A stretch of 64,000 bases of DNA from Spirosoma fluviale (GTDB lineage: Bacteria > Bacteroidota > Bacteroidia > Cytophagales > Spirosomataceae), in NCBI RefSeq assembly GCF_900230225.1, contig NZ_OCNH01000008.1, positions 186,001 to 250,000 on the forward strand, written 5' to 3'. Numbering within the stretch: position 1 is the stretch's first letter; each line of letters starts with the position of its first letter. Below the pieces are notes generated by a model. The model was not told the origin of the DNA. It saw only the letters and a program-made list of their open reading frames with translations, and made no database searches. Below, piece by piece: positions 36,131 through 45,409 of the stretch. A program made the translations under genes and the position numbers.

Positions 36131-37630
36131 ATGAACGTCAAGAAACTTTCGATCGGGGTAGTAGCCGTACTGATGACCATAGCATCCGGTTGTCAGAAAG
36201 GCTACCTCGACATCAATAACAACCCCAACCAGGTAACAGTTGCTACACCCGTGCTGGTGTTACCGTCTGCTCTGAGTTCGTCGGGAGCCTATTACTCCAA
36301 CAGTTTTACTTTTCTGAACCTCTGGATGGGCTACTGGAACTGGAGCGGCAACTACTCCATTGCCACCTCCGATAAAAACTATCAGTTCACGAACAGTTTC
36401 GGGGCAGGTATCTGGGATAATGGCTACATCATCCTCAAAAACTATGATTACATCGACACACAGGCAGCTACGCTGAAACAGCCGCTGGTGCAGGGGATGG
36501 CGAAGATCATGAAAGCCGTCCATTTCCAGACGCTGGTCGATACCTACGGCAACATTCCCTATACGCAGGCCTTGCAGGGGTTGACGTCTGCACAGCCAGC
36601 CTACGAAAACGCGACGGCGGTTTATGAAGACCTCTTCAAACAGATCGACGCGGCCCTCACCCTGTTTAGCGATGCGGATAAACTGGCAGCCCAGGGTGGA
36701 ACGGTGCTTAATCCGGGCACTAACGACATTATGTTCGGTGGCAACATTGACAAATGGCGTCGGTTTGCCAACACGCTGAAACTACGGATGTTGCTTCGCC
36801 AATCGGAAAAATCCGACCGGCAGGCGTTTATACAGACGCAACTGGCAGCGATCAAAGCGTCGGGTTATGGTTTCCTGAAGAGTGGCGAAAATGCGGCTGT
36901 CAACCCCGGCTACGCGAACTCGGCGGGTCAGCAAAGCCCGTTCTACGGCACCTACGGCTATCAGGTAAACGGCCAGCCGATCGAAGCCTATAACATCAAC
37001 CGGGGCAACAAGTACGCCATCGACTTTTACCAGTCGACCAGCGATCCCCGACTGGCCCGGTATTATGCCCCGGTTGGCGGCTCCGGCACGACGTTTAACG
37101 GTACTTTTTTTGGAACAATCGCGCCGGTGGCCAACAACCAGACCTCGGGCATTGGCCCCGGTTTGCTGAACAATGTCAATCAGCCCGCTTATATCATGAC
37201 CTCGCACGAAGCCTTTTTCTCACAGGCCGAAGCCGCCCAGCGAGGCTGGATTTCGGGCGATCCGAAGACACTTTATCAGCAGGCTATCACCGAATCGTTC
37301 GTAAATGTTGGCCTCCCCGCGGCCGATGCAACAACCTATTATTCGCAAACAACGGCGAACGTAGGCTGGGACGCTTCGCCGGATAAAATTCAGGCGATTA
37401 TCACCCAGAAATGGGCTTCCCTCAACGGCTGGTCACCCTTCGAAGCCTGGTCGGACTACCGGCGGCTTGGCGTTCCTAATTTACCTATTTCGCAGGACCC
37501 CAGCACGTCGGTAAAGCAGATTCCGGTTCGGCTACTCTACCCCCAAAGCGAATACAACTACAACAGCAGCGTAGTACGGGCGCAGGGCGATATCAGTCAG
37601 TTTACATCAAAGATTTTTTGGGTGAAATAA
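36131..37630 (+). CDS. SusD/RagB-like outer-membrane lipoprotein
   Basis: A 499-residue lipoprotein with lipobox IASGC (Cys21). It has the SusD_like-2 build: YLDINNNPNQVTVATP, LVDTYGNIPYTQALQG, RRFANTLKLRMLLRQS, EAFFSQAEAAQRGWI and FEAWSDYRRLGVP. It is the surface partner of the SusC encoded 24 bp upstream, and is followed after 66 bp by a DUF1735 lipoprotein with a hairpin in between. It is distinct in sequence from the minus-strand SusD, so it likely takes a different ligand. Confidence 0.93.
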   Translation: MNVKKLSIGVVAVLMTIASGCQKGYLDINNNPNQVTVATPVLVLPSALSSSGAYYSNSFTFLNLWMGYWNWSGNYSIATSDKNYQFTNSFGAGIWDNGYIILKNYDYIDTQAATLKQPLVQGMAKIMKAVHFQTLVDTYGNIPYTQALQGLTSAQPAYENATAVYEDLFKQIDAALTLFSDADKLAAQGGTVLNPGTNDIMFGGNIDKWRRFANTLKLRMLLRQSEKSDRQAFIQTQLAAIKASGYGFLKSGENAAVNPGYANSAGQQSPFYGTYGYQVNGQPIEAYNINRGNKYAIDFYQSTSDPRLARYYAPVGGSGTTFNGTFFGTIAPVANNQTSGIGPGLLNNVNQPAYIMTSHEAFFSQAEAAQRGWISGDPKTLYQQAITESFVNVGLPAADATTYYSQTTANVGWDASPDKIQAIITQKWASLNGWSPFEAWSDYRRLGVPNLPISQDPSTSVKQIPVRLLYPQSEYNYNSSVVRAQGDISQFTSKIFWVK

Positions 37631-37640
37631 ACCATACACC

Positions 37641-37680
37641 TTGGGCAGCTACCGGCTTTTTAGTCTGGTAGCTGCCCCAA
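37641..37680 (+). terminator. Intra-operon hairpin between susD and the DUF1735 gene
   Basis: Arms TTGGGCAGCTACCGG (37641-37655) and CTGGTAGCTGCCCCAA (37665-37680) pair almost fully around a T-rich loop. It is followed by A rather than T, so it looks more like an attenuator or mRNA-processing stem than a full terminator. It may set the DUF1735 gene below susCD in expression. Confidence 0.6.
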
Positions 37681-37696
37681 AAAACCATCGACAATC

Positions 37697-38557
37697 ATGA
37701 AAAAACTTTTGTATAACCTCATCCTAGGCGGATTAGCCATAAGTATGACCAGTTGCCTGAGGGACGATGAAAATTTTACCAATTTTCAAGGCGTTGGTGC
37801 CGTTGCCGAAATTCCGTCGTCGGCCTTCTACGGTATTGAATACAATCAGGGCTTACCTATCCAGACGGCTCCAACTAATTACAGCTTCGATGTGAACATT
37901 GCATCCCCTACCCCGCCAACGCAGGATGTAACGGTTACGCTATCGATCGACCAGGCCACGCTGGACGCGTATAATACGGCAAATGAAACGTCGTACACAC
38001 TCCTGCCCGCAACACTGTATCAGGTTTCGTCACTGACGGCCACTGTGAAAGCCGGTAGCCGACTGGCACCGATCAACCTCTCCTTTTTCTCGGGAGCCGA
38101 TAAAGTACCGGATCCAACGGCATACAACGATGCCGAATACGCACTGCCAGTAAAAATTACCAGTGCATCGAACAACGTGGCCGTGAGCAGTAACTTCGGG
38201 ACGAAAATCATTGTGCTGAAAATCAAGAATCAGTACGACGGCGACTATCGGTCGGTGGGTACGTTCAACCACCCGACGGCCGGCACCCGAACCATCGACA
38301 AGAATAAAACCTTATCGACAATCAACGCAACCACGGTTCAGACGGAATATGCCGATTTGGGTACGGCAGCTCAGATGTGGTTAGGTGTTAACCCAGACAA
38401 CACGGTGACGCTGACTCCCAAAGGCACAGCCAGTGCTGCTACGGTTCAGTTTGGCGTGAACAAATACGACCCGGCCACCCACGCGTTTACACTCAACTAC
38501 AAATACGCCGGGGCCGGTGGCGACCGGGTAATTAGTGAAGTGATTACGCTGAAGTAA
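37697..38557 (+). CDS. Surface lipoprotein with DUF1735 domain
   Basis: A 286-residue lipoprotein with lipobox SMTSC (Cys20), followed directly by LRDDEN. The acidic run after the +1 Cys resembles the lipoprotein surface-export signal known in Bacteroidota, so surface exposure is likely. Residues about 60-165 fit DUF1735 (YTLLPATLYQVSS, then VTVKAGSRLAPI-like strands) and the rest resembles a DUF4361-like C-terminal domain. Such proteins are surface glycan-binding partners of SusCD systems. A strong terminator follows. Confidence 0.87.
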   Translation: MKKLLYNLILGGLAISMTSCLRDDENFTNFQGVGAVAEIPSSAFYGIEYNQGLPIQTAPTNYSFDVNIASPTPPTQDVTVTLSIDQATLDAYNTANETSYTLLPATLYQVSSLTATVKAGSRLAPINLSFFSGADKVPDPTAYNDAEYALPVKITSASNNVAVSSNFGTKIIVLKIKNQYDGDYRSVGTFNHPTAGTRTIDKNKTLSTINATTVQTEYADLGTAAQMWLGVNPDNTVTLTPKGTASAATVQFGVNKYDPATHAFTLNYKYAGAGGDRVISEVITLK

Positions 38558-38593
38558 AAAAAGCCCCGTCACGAGCGTGACGGGGCTTTTTTT
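38556..38593 (+). terminator. Strong intrinsic terminator of the plus-strand susCD locus
   Basis: AAAAAAAGCCCCGTCA-CGAGCG-TGACGGGGCTTTTTTT, a near-perfect stem with poly-A before and poly-T after, starting at the DUF1735 stop codon. It works in both directions and also faces the GH130 gene ending at 38640. Confidence 0.9.
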
Positions 38594-38596
38594 GTA

Positions 38597-38620
38597 AAGT
38601 CGGGTTTGAGAACCTGACTT
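38597..38620. repeat. Short palindrome AAGTCGGGTT/AACCTGACTT, copy 2
   Basis: 10-bp arms with one G-T type mismatch around a TGAG loop, followed by CAC, immediately after the terminator. It is the second copy of the palindrome at 25956-25978. Confidence 0.7.
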
Positions 38621-38639
38621 CACAGGGACACTGCTATTT

Positions 38640-40133
38640 TCATCCGGCTACTACTTCAGCAGCTACAATCTCCGACTTGTTTTGCCCCGTCAGTTCGGCC
38701 AGAAGTTCGGCTACGTTGACGGTGGCGAAGCTGCTGGCGTAGTCGGCCATAGCGTAGGGAATGATCAATTCCCCGTTGTTGACGAGACCACCACAACTAT
38801 ACACGACGTTTGGTACGTAGCCCTCACGTTCGTTTTCATCAGGACTCAAAATGGGTTCGCTGGTACGGCCGATCACTTTAGAAGGGTCGTTCAGGTCGAG
38901 CAGGAATGCCCCAATGGCATATTTGCGCATAGGGCCAACGCCATGACTCAGCACCAGCCAACCGGCTTCGGTCTCGATGGGTGATCCACAGTTGCCTAAC
39001 TGCACATATTCCCAGTGAAACGTTGGCTTGAGAATAAGCTCTTTTGTCTGCCAGAAATATAGATCATCGGAGTACATCAGGTAGATATTTTCGCCATCCT
39101 GACGGGAAATCATGGCGTATCTACCATTAATCTTACGCGGAAACAAAGCCATTCCTTTATTGGATACCTCAGCTCCGTTGAGCGTACTCACGCTGAAATG
39201 CGTAAAGTCCTTGGTCTCCAGCAATTGCGGAAACGTGACCCGTCCATTGTAAGCCGTGTAAGTGGCGTAATACGTTATTTCACCATCGTCGTCGGTAAAC
39301 TGAACAAAACGGGCGTCTTCAATACCATTTGTTTCGTTGGGCGAGGTCGGGAAGATGCATCGCTCGTCGAGACTCTGGTCGTCGTCGAAGTGTATTTCGT
39401 AATTTGACTTTGCCAGGGCCAGCAAACCGCTCGCAATCGTTTCGTATTCGGCATTGTACCGAAACTGCGCCAGTACGCGCTTGATCTGCGCATCCAGTTC
39501 GGACAGCGCAAACTCGTCGCCCAGACCTACCATCATTTTTTCCTGAATGCTGTTTTCCAGCCGCAGTTCATACAACTTACGCTCAAACTGTGCCCGGTTG
39601 AACCGGTGGTTCGGCACAATTTCGGGCGATGTTACGTAACGGGACGGTTGCCGAAGCACAATTTTACCGGCTTCATCAATGTAACCCATCCGAAACGAAA
39701 TAGACGATACGTGGCCTTCTCCAGTGGCCCGTAAGCTCAGGATGAACCGTTTATAACCGGGTGGTACGTTGGTCTGATCGGGGTGCCAGATCATGGAAGG
39801 ATTAAACAATGCCGCCGATTCCAGCGAGTATTCCATTGTAAAATAAGCTCCCAGCAGCAACCTGCGCTCTTCCGTAAGCGGCTCATCGGTGAGCAGGTGC
39901 GCCTTGATCTGTTCAAAGCGATTCAGGAGAAAGCGCTCAAGTTTGTAATGACGGCCACCAAATTCCCGAATCACCTCATCGAGTTTCCGGGATGCCTCTT
40001 CATCCGTCATACTGCCTACCCTGGCCACAATCTTCAGTGTTCGGGTCGTGCTGCCTAAATCGAAAGGGCGAAACAATACACGGGTGGGGTCTGGCCGGAG
40101 AACGATGCCCGTACGAATGGCTTTTATACTCAT
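38640..40133 (-). CDS. Glycoside hydrolase family 130 protein (phosphorylase/mannosidase type)
   Basis: A 497-residue cytoplasmic enzyme with a five-bladed propeller typical of GH130. Motifs visible include NGIEDARFVQF around residue 280, the GNCGSPIETEAGWLVLSHGVGPMRKY segment around 385-410, and GYVPNVVYSCGGL. The N-terminal 170 residues are an added helical/beta region, longer than the minimal family. GH130 enzymes phosphorolyse or hydrolyse beta-mannosides. No signal peptide, so it acts inside the cell. It is downstream of the GT4 fusion, 136 bp away with a hairpin in the gap. Confidence 0.88.
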   Translation of the reverse strand: MSIKAIRTGIVLRPDPTRVLFRPFDLGSTTRTLKIVARVGSMTDEEASRKLDEVIREFGGRHYKLERFLLNRFEQIKAHLLTDEPLTEERRLLLGAYFTMEYSLESAALFNPSMIWHPDQTNVPPGYKRFILSLRATGEGHVSSISFRMGYIDEAGKIVLRQPSRYVTSPEIVPNHRFNRAQFERKLYELRLENSIQEKMMVGLGDEFALSELDAQIKRVLAQFRYNAEYETIASGLLALAKSNYEIHFDDDQSLDERCIFPTSPNETNGIEDARFVQFTDDDGEITYYATYTAYNGRVTFPQLLETKDFTHFSVSTLNGAEVSNKGMALFPRKINGRYAMISRQDGENIYLMYSDDLYFWQTKELILKPTFHWEYVQLGNCGSPIETEAGWLVLSHGVGPMRKYAIGAFLLDLNDPSKVIGRTSEPILSPDENEREGYVPNVVYSCGGLVNNGELIIPYAMADYASSFATVNVAELLAELTGQNKSEIVAAEVVAG

Positions 40134-40180
40134 CAGTTTTTAAACGTTAGTAGATAAGGCAGGTGCAGCTACTAAGCTAC

Positions 40181-40229
40181 ACAAGAGTAGGTACCTCATA
40201 AACCAATTTTATAAGGTACTTACTCTTGT
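40181..40229. terminator. Hairpin between the GT4 and GH130 genes
   Basis: Arms 40181-40200 and 40210-40229 pair at 18 of 20 positions around a 9-nt loop. A further small inverted repeat (gtgcagct...agctacac) overlaps the left side. It separates two minus-strand genes and could partly end transcription or stabilise the upstream mRNA. Confidence 0.6.
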
Positions 40230-40269
40230 ACAACTTAATCAATTACTATCTTATTATTCCGGCCTGAGA

Positions 40270-42642
40270 TTAGCCATTCATTAATGCGGCTACAGGCATG
40301 CTTACGTTGACGGCTTTTGTATCCGGACGCTGCTTCTGAATAGTATAGAGTTCAGCCAGGGCAAGCAGGTAAGAAAGCGTCGACTCTGCTCCCTGATTCT
40401 GGTTTACCCGGTCGATATGCAGTCCATCGCGGCATCCGCCCGTTTGCTGGTCGTATAACGGCAGCCCCAGATCGTTGAAGCCTGAAAACCATTTGAATAT
40501 TCGGATGGCCGTCCGATGCCACTCGTCCTCGCCCGTGACCGCAAGTGCGGCCAGACAAGCCGAAACCGTACTCTGGGCTTCAAGTGGTTGCTGATCGAAG
40601 AAGGCGCGGGGTTGCCCTTTGGTATAGAAGCCATTGGAGCCAATTGGCTGGAAATGACCGTGTGGCGATGTTTGCAAACTAACCAGCCATTTCAGGGAAT
40701 TCAGACCAATATTCACCAGGTGCGAATCCCCGGACCTGATCAGCACGTGAGCCAGCACGGCGTTATCATACGACAGTGTATTTTCGAACCAGGGCCATTC
40801 TTCCGTTGCCGTTTCGGTATAACGGAATGTCAGTTTATCCAGCAACTGACGCTCGATGGTTTTAGCCAGCCGGTCGTCGTTGAATTTCTTCTGATACTCA
40901 TAAATACCGAGTAGCGCGAAGGCCCACGAGCGGGGCGACGACATTGACACTACCGTTGGCAATACTTTTTCGAACAAGCTCATGGCCCAGGTAACCGTGT
41001 TGCGATCGACTGATTGCCCAATGCAGGTACCCAGAGCCCAAATGGTGCGTCCGGTACTGTCATCAGAGCCAAACTCTTCGAGCCAGCGCCGGTCATAACT
41101 CATGAAGTTCCGAAAACGGCGGTGTTCGTCGGTATACGCGTGGTTAATGAACGCGCAGTAATTATCGGCTGCTTTGGCCAGTTTCGGGTCACTGAGTCCG
41201 GCGGTATTGATGGTTAGCGCCAGAATCAGCGCACGGGCGTTATCATCCGTGCAATAGCCTTCTTCGTAAAAAGGCAGATGATGTCGGGCATGCTGAACAA
41301 TCCCGGTCGAATCGGTCAGGCGAAACAGATGATCGAGACGCAGGGTCGGTAATTTGAACGCGGCACTGCTGTTGGATCCCATCGTGTATAAAGCCTGGTT
41401 GTTAAATGTACTCATGCGTTCCTGCCGGGCATGGGCAAATGAACTCGCATAGGCATGGATTGCCCGCTCCCAGATCATCTCACGGCCCATCATATACGCT
41501 TTTTTACGCATCTGGTGGCGCGTGGGTTCATCGGTCAGGAGATTGATAATTTCGGAGGCAATGGCATCCGAGTCGCCAAAGGGAACCAGAACACCCCGGC
41601 CGTCGGCGAGCAGTTCCTCGGCATGCCAGTAGGGTGTCGAAACAACGGCTTTGCCACAGCCAAAGGCGTACGAAAGCGTACCCGATGTGATCTGGGCCGG
41701 ATTCAGGTAAGGTGTAATGTATATGTCGGCTGCCCCCAGGTATTCGAGCAGGCCGTCCAGCTCAACAAACTGGTTGTAGAACCGGATGTGATCGCGAACA
41801 CCACAATCCTTAGCCAGTTTTTTCAGGCTGTCGCGGTAGGCCTCTCCTTCGTGCTTCAGCAGGTTAGGATGGGTAGCCCCCAACACCATATAAACCACAT
41901 TCGGATACTGCTCAACAATGCGCGGCAACGCCCGTATCACGTTTTCAATGCCCTTATTGGGCGAAAGCAGACCAAACGTCAGCAACGTTTGCTTGCCTTC
42001 CATCCCAAATTTATCTTTAAAGAAATGGGGATCAACAAAGGGCATATCTGGAATACCATGCGGAATAAGGTCAATCTTCTCCTCCGGTATCTCGTAGATA
42101 TTGATCAGGAAATCGCGCCCCTTCTCCGACATGCAAACCACCCGCGACGACAGATCGGCGATGCTTTTTAGCACCAGCAACTGATCTTCATTGGGGTCTT
42201 TAAGAATGGTATGAAAAGTAGTCACGATGGGCATCGTAAGATTCCGTAGCAACGTCAGGATATAATTTCCTGCCGGACCACCGTAAATACCGTATTCATG
42301 TTGTAGGCACACGACATCTACATCTTTGGAATTTAGAAACTCGGCAGCTTTGCGGTAGGCGGGCTGGTCGTGCTGATAGAAGTCGTATCGAACTTCCGAG
42401 GGATAGTCATACCCCTCCGGCACATCATTAACGGACACAACCAGCGCGCGGGAATCCGGGATAAACGAATTGTATGATTGGTAAAGATCGGAAGTGAAGG
42501 TAGCGATGCCACATTGGCGGGGAAGGTAGTCACCAATAAACGCTACGTTCTTAGGATTGTGGCCCCATACTGATGCGTCTAAATCTCGTTGTTCAGAATG
42601 CCGGTTAGGTGAGTTCCCGGTGCGGTGCGTATGAGTTGTCAT
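40270..42642 (-). CDS. GT4 glycosyltransferase fused to an alpha/alpha-toroid-like domain
   Basis: A 790-residue fusion. Residues 30-405 form a GT-B, family-4 retaining glycosyltransferase: RQCGIATFTSDL at 42-53, TTFHT at 141-145, HGIPDM at 195-200, FGLLSPNKGIENVI at 223-236 and the donor-site region ITSGTLSYAFGCGKAVVSTP at 318-337. Residues about 430-770 resemble an (alpha/alpha) toroid of glycosidase or lyase type, with TDDNAR at 465-470 and NQNQGAESTLSYLLAL near the end. No signal or membrane segment. With GH130 next door it may build and recycle a mannoside-type polymer. The C-terminal domain function is unclear. Confidence 0.82.
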   Translation of the reverse strand: MTTHTHRTGNSPNRHSEQRDLDASVWGHNPKNVAFIGDYLPRQCGIATFTSDLYQSYNSFIPDSRALVVSVNDVPEGYDYPSEVRYDFYQHDQPAYRKAAEFLNSKDVDVVCLQHEYGIYGGPAGNYILTLLRNLTMPIVTTFHTILKDPNEDQLLVLKSIADLSSRVVCMSEKGRDFLINIYEIPEEKIDLIPHGIPDMPFVDPHFFKDKFGMEGKQTLLTFGLLSPNKGIENVIRALPRIVEQYPNVVYMVLGATHPNLLKHEGEAYRDSLKKLAKDCGVRDHIRFYNQFVELDGLLEYLGAADIYITPYLNPAQITSGTLSYAFGCGKAVVSTPYWHAEELLADGRGVLVPFGDSDAIASEIINLLTDEPTRHQMRKKAYMMGREMIWERAIHAYASSFAHARQERMSTFNNQALYTMGSNSSAAFKLPTLRLDHLFRLTDSTGIVQHARHHLPFYEEGYCTDDNARALILALTINTAGLSDPKLAKAADNYCAFINHAYTDEHRRFRNFMSYDRRWLEEFGSDDSTGRTIWALGTCIGQSVDRNTVTWAMSLFEKVLPTVVSMSSPRSWAFALLGIYEYQKKFNDDRLAKTIERQLLDKLTFRYTETATEEWPWFENTLSYDNAVLAHVLIRSGDSHLVNIGLNSLKWLVSLQTSPHGHFQPIGSNGFYTKGQPRAFFDQQPLEAQSTVSACLAALAVTGEDEWHRTAIRIFKWFSGFNDLGLPLYDQQTGGCRDGLHIDRVNQNQGAESTLSYLLALAELYTIQKQRPDTKAVNVSMPVAALMNG

Positions 42643-43018
42643 GATCGTTTTGTTAGCGAATTTATAAATACCACAAAGTCTGTTACTATAATCGAGTTTT
42701 AGGCTCTTTTGTTTGGTTTTACAAAAGGATTTGACCGTCTTACAGCTATCACCTTATTAACGACGAATTATTATCCAACTAAACCTTCATTTCGCCCTAT
42801 AATTTATGGATTGATGTTACTACATACGAAAGCAAATTTACTTCGTAGTAAGCAAGCAGGTAGTGCATATACCTGGTACACCTGGGCGGTCTATGTGGTG
42901 CTGATAACATACCATTATGACCTGACCGGCTTACATTCTATACGTCAAACAAGGGGGTTATTCGTCGTACGCCACCGTTTTTCTGTACCTTGCAGACTTA
43001 TTTCGCGTTCATTCAGGT
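42643..43018. other. Intergenic region between the GT4 fusion and the MMPL gene
   Basis: About 375 bp of divergent upstream DNA. A TACCTTGC sequence (close to TAnnTTTG) lies near 42991-42998 and may serve the MMPL gene. The 116-codon plus frame here has no coding character and overlaps the MMPL start, so I leave it out. Confidence 0.5.
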
Positions 43019-45409
43019 ATGATTTGGCACCGTATCGCATCGTTTATTTTAAAAAATAGAATTGTTTTATTAGTGGCCGTGCTCCTGGGTACGGTTTTCA
43101 TGGGGTATCAGGCCAGAAAGGTCAAGTTATCATACGAACTGGCAAAAATTCTACCCGTCACCGACCCCGATTATCAACGTTATGAGGCTTTCAAGTCGCG
43201 CTTTGGCCAGGATGGCAGTGTCATGGTACTTGCCATTGAAACCGACAGCATGTACCAGCTTAATTTCTTCAATGACTGGTATGCCTTGGGCCAGAAAATC
43301 CGTCGCATCGAGGGCATTAAAGATGTGGTTTCGAATGCCAATCTCGTAGGCATCACCCGCGACGATTCGGCGCATACCTTCCACGTTCGTCCGCTTATTT
43401 CGGGGCCACTCACGGCCCAATCCGGTCTCGATAGCCTGAAAACCCGCATTGCTGCCCTACCCTTCTACCGGGGCCTGGTAACCGACAGCAGCGGGCGGGC
43501 TCACCTGATGGCCATTACGTTCGACCAGAAAGTTGTCAACACCAAAAACCGGATTTCGCTCGTCAGGCGGGTCGAGGCCGTTGCAGATTCATTTGGCCGT
43601 CAGCATCGGTTAGTCAGTCCAATGGCCTCCCCCTCCGATGGCACGGTGCACATGTCGGGGATGCCCTACATCCGAACCGAATTTACGGCTAAGGTCAGTA
43701 AAGAAATGTTTCTGTTTCTGGGGCTGGCGTTTCTGGTTACGGCCCTGATTCTGTTCTATTTTTTCCGTTCATTCACCGTTGTGCTGTCGGCTTTGGCCGT
43801 GGTAGGCGTTGGCGTGATCTGGGCTACGGGCTACATTGTCCTGTTGGGGTACGATATTACCCTATTGACGGGCCTGATTCCCCCACTGATTATTGTGATT
43901 GGCGTTCCGAACGTCATCTTCCTGCTCAACCGCTACCACGAAGAACTGAACCGAAACCGGAGTCAGGACGAGGCTCTCCTGATCGCGACCGAGAAAATAG
44001 GCGAAACAACCTTCTTTGCCAACATCACGACGAGCATTGGTTTCTTTGTCTTTTACTTCACCGGCAGCCCTCTTCTGGTTCAGTTTGGTCTGGTATCGGC
44101 CTTTGGTATCATGACGACCTACGTGGTGTCGCTTATTCTGACGCCCATTATTTTCAGCTACCTCAAAAAGCCATCGCCCAAGCAGCGCGGCCACCTGGAA
44201 CGTAAGCAGGTGAGCGGTTTTCTAAACTGGGTAGACCAGTTGGTACGCACTCGCCGAACGGCCATTTATACGTTTATCGGTATTCTGACGGCCGTCTCCA
44301 TTGTGGGGGCGCTCCAGATCAATCCAATTGGCTTCATTGTCGATGATCTGCCCAAGAATGACCCGATCTATACCGATCTGAAATTTATTGAGAGTCGGTT
44401 TAAGGGGGTGATGCCCTTTGAAGTCAGCATCGATACCAAACGTGCGGGTCGGGTGCTCACGCCCCAGACGTTAACCAAAATAAAGTTACTCGAACGCGAG
44501 TTCAACAAATACGGTGAGTTTACCCGGCCCCTTTCGCTGGTCGAAGCGGTCAAGTTTTTGTATCAGGCTTACCGGGGTGGCGACCCGAAGTACTACGCCC
44601 TGCCCGGCGCGCTCGAACTGAATCAGCTGGCCAGTTACGCCCCCCAATTGAAAGGAGCCAAAAACGCTGGCGGAGGGCTGGCGTTCAAAGCTTATCTCGA
44701 CAGTACCTATCGGTACACCCGCGTGAGCTTCCAGATGCCCGATGTGGGCACCGTACGGACTACTCAGCTTCTCAAGGAGTTGCAGCCCAAAGCCGACTCC
44801 ATCTTCAACATCGACCGGGCAACGGGAAAACGCGTAGCCGCCGACGAGGAGTACGACGTGCATATTACCGGCAATAGTGTTGTCTTCACCCGAGGAAATG
44901 ATTACCTTCTCAAAAACCTGGCAGAAAGCACAGTACTGGCTATCTTGCTGGTTTCCGTAATCCTGATCATCCTGCTGCGCGACGTTCGGCTTAGCCTGAT
45001 TGCCATTCTGCCGAGCGTAGTCCCCCTGATCGTGACGGCTGGTATTATGGGCTTCTGCGGAATACACCTGAAGCCGTCTACCATTCTGATCTTCAGTATT
45101 GCGTTCGGCATCTCGTCTGACGGTACGATCTACTTCATCACCAAGTACCGGGACGAGTTACGAAACCAGAAAATGACGCTGGACCGCGCCGTTTCGGAAA
45201 CGATTCGTTACACAGGTATCAGTATGTTCTACACCGCTATGATTCTGTTTGCAGGTTTTGCCATCTTTGCCGCATCAACCTTTCAGGGCACCGTTGCCCT
45301 GGGCATTTTGGTATCCATCACCCTACTGATGGGCATGGCCTCCAACCTGATCCTCCTCCCCGCCTTCCTTCTGACCGTCGACAAATGGAGAAAGAAGAGA
45401 GATGTATGA
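43019..45409 (+). CDS. MMPL/RND-superfamily exporter
   Basis: A 796-residue inner-membrane exporter with twelve transmembrane helices in two halves (first TM about 13-30, then large periplasmic loops after TM1 and TM7). The two halves repeat the pattern of a sterol-sensing-like MMPL domain; GVPNVIFLLNRYHEELNR is at about 295-312 and FGISSDGTIYFITKYRDEL near 697-715. MMPL proteins export lipids or lipid-like molecules using the proton gradient. The last residues (KKRDV) and the stop are encoded by hairpin C. It is convergent with DUF4286. Confidence 0.93.
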   Translation: MIWHRIASFILKNRIVLLVAVLLGTVFMGYQARKVKLSYELAKILPVTDPDYQRYEAFKSRFGQDGSVMVLAIETDSMYQLNFFNDWYALGQKIRRIEGIKDVVSNANLVGITRDDSAHTFHVRPLISGPLTAQSGLDSLKTRIAALPFYRGLVTDSSGRAHLMAITFDQKVVNTKNRISLVRRVEAVADSFGRQHRLVSPMASPSDGTVHMSGMPYIRTEFTAKVSKEMFLFLGLAFLVTALILFYFFRSFTVVLSALAVVGVGVIWATGYIVLLGYDITLLTGLIPPLIIVIGVPNVIFLLNRYHEELNRNRSQDEALLIATEKIGETTFFANITTSIGFFVFYFTGSPLLVQFGLVSAFGIMTTYVVSLILTPIIFSYLKKPSPKQRGHLERKQVSGFLNWVDQLVRTRRTAIYTFIGILTAVSIVGALQINPIGFIVDDLPKNDPIYTDLKFIESRFKGVMPFEVSIDTKRAGRVLTPQTLTKIKLLEREFNKYGEFTRPLSLVEAVKFLYQAYRGGDPKYYALPGALELNQLASYAPQLKGAKNAGGGLAFKAYLDSTYRYTRVSFQMPDVGTVRTTQLLKELQPKADSIFNIDRATGKRVAADEEYDVHITGNSVVFTRGNDYLLKNLAESTVLAILLVSVILIILLRDVRLSLIAILPSVVPLIVTAGIMGFCGIHLKPSTILIFSIAFGISSDGTIYFITKYRDELRNQKMTLDRAVSETIRYTGISMFYTAMILFAGFAIFAASTFQGTVALGILVSITLLMGMASNLILLPAFLLTVDKWRKKRDV

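Noticed and set aside
41455..42171. 238-codon plus frame opposite the GT4 fusion
   Set aside because: Shadow frame; the minus-strand GT4 motifs are unambiguous.
42709..43059. 116-codon frame before the MMPL gene
   Set aside because: Overlaps the MMPL start, no start context and no coding character.
44486..45067. 193-codon frame opposite the MMPL gene
   Set aside because: Antisense shadow inside a clear membrane exporter.
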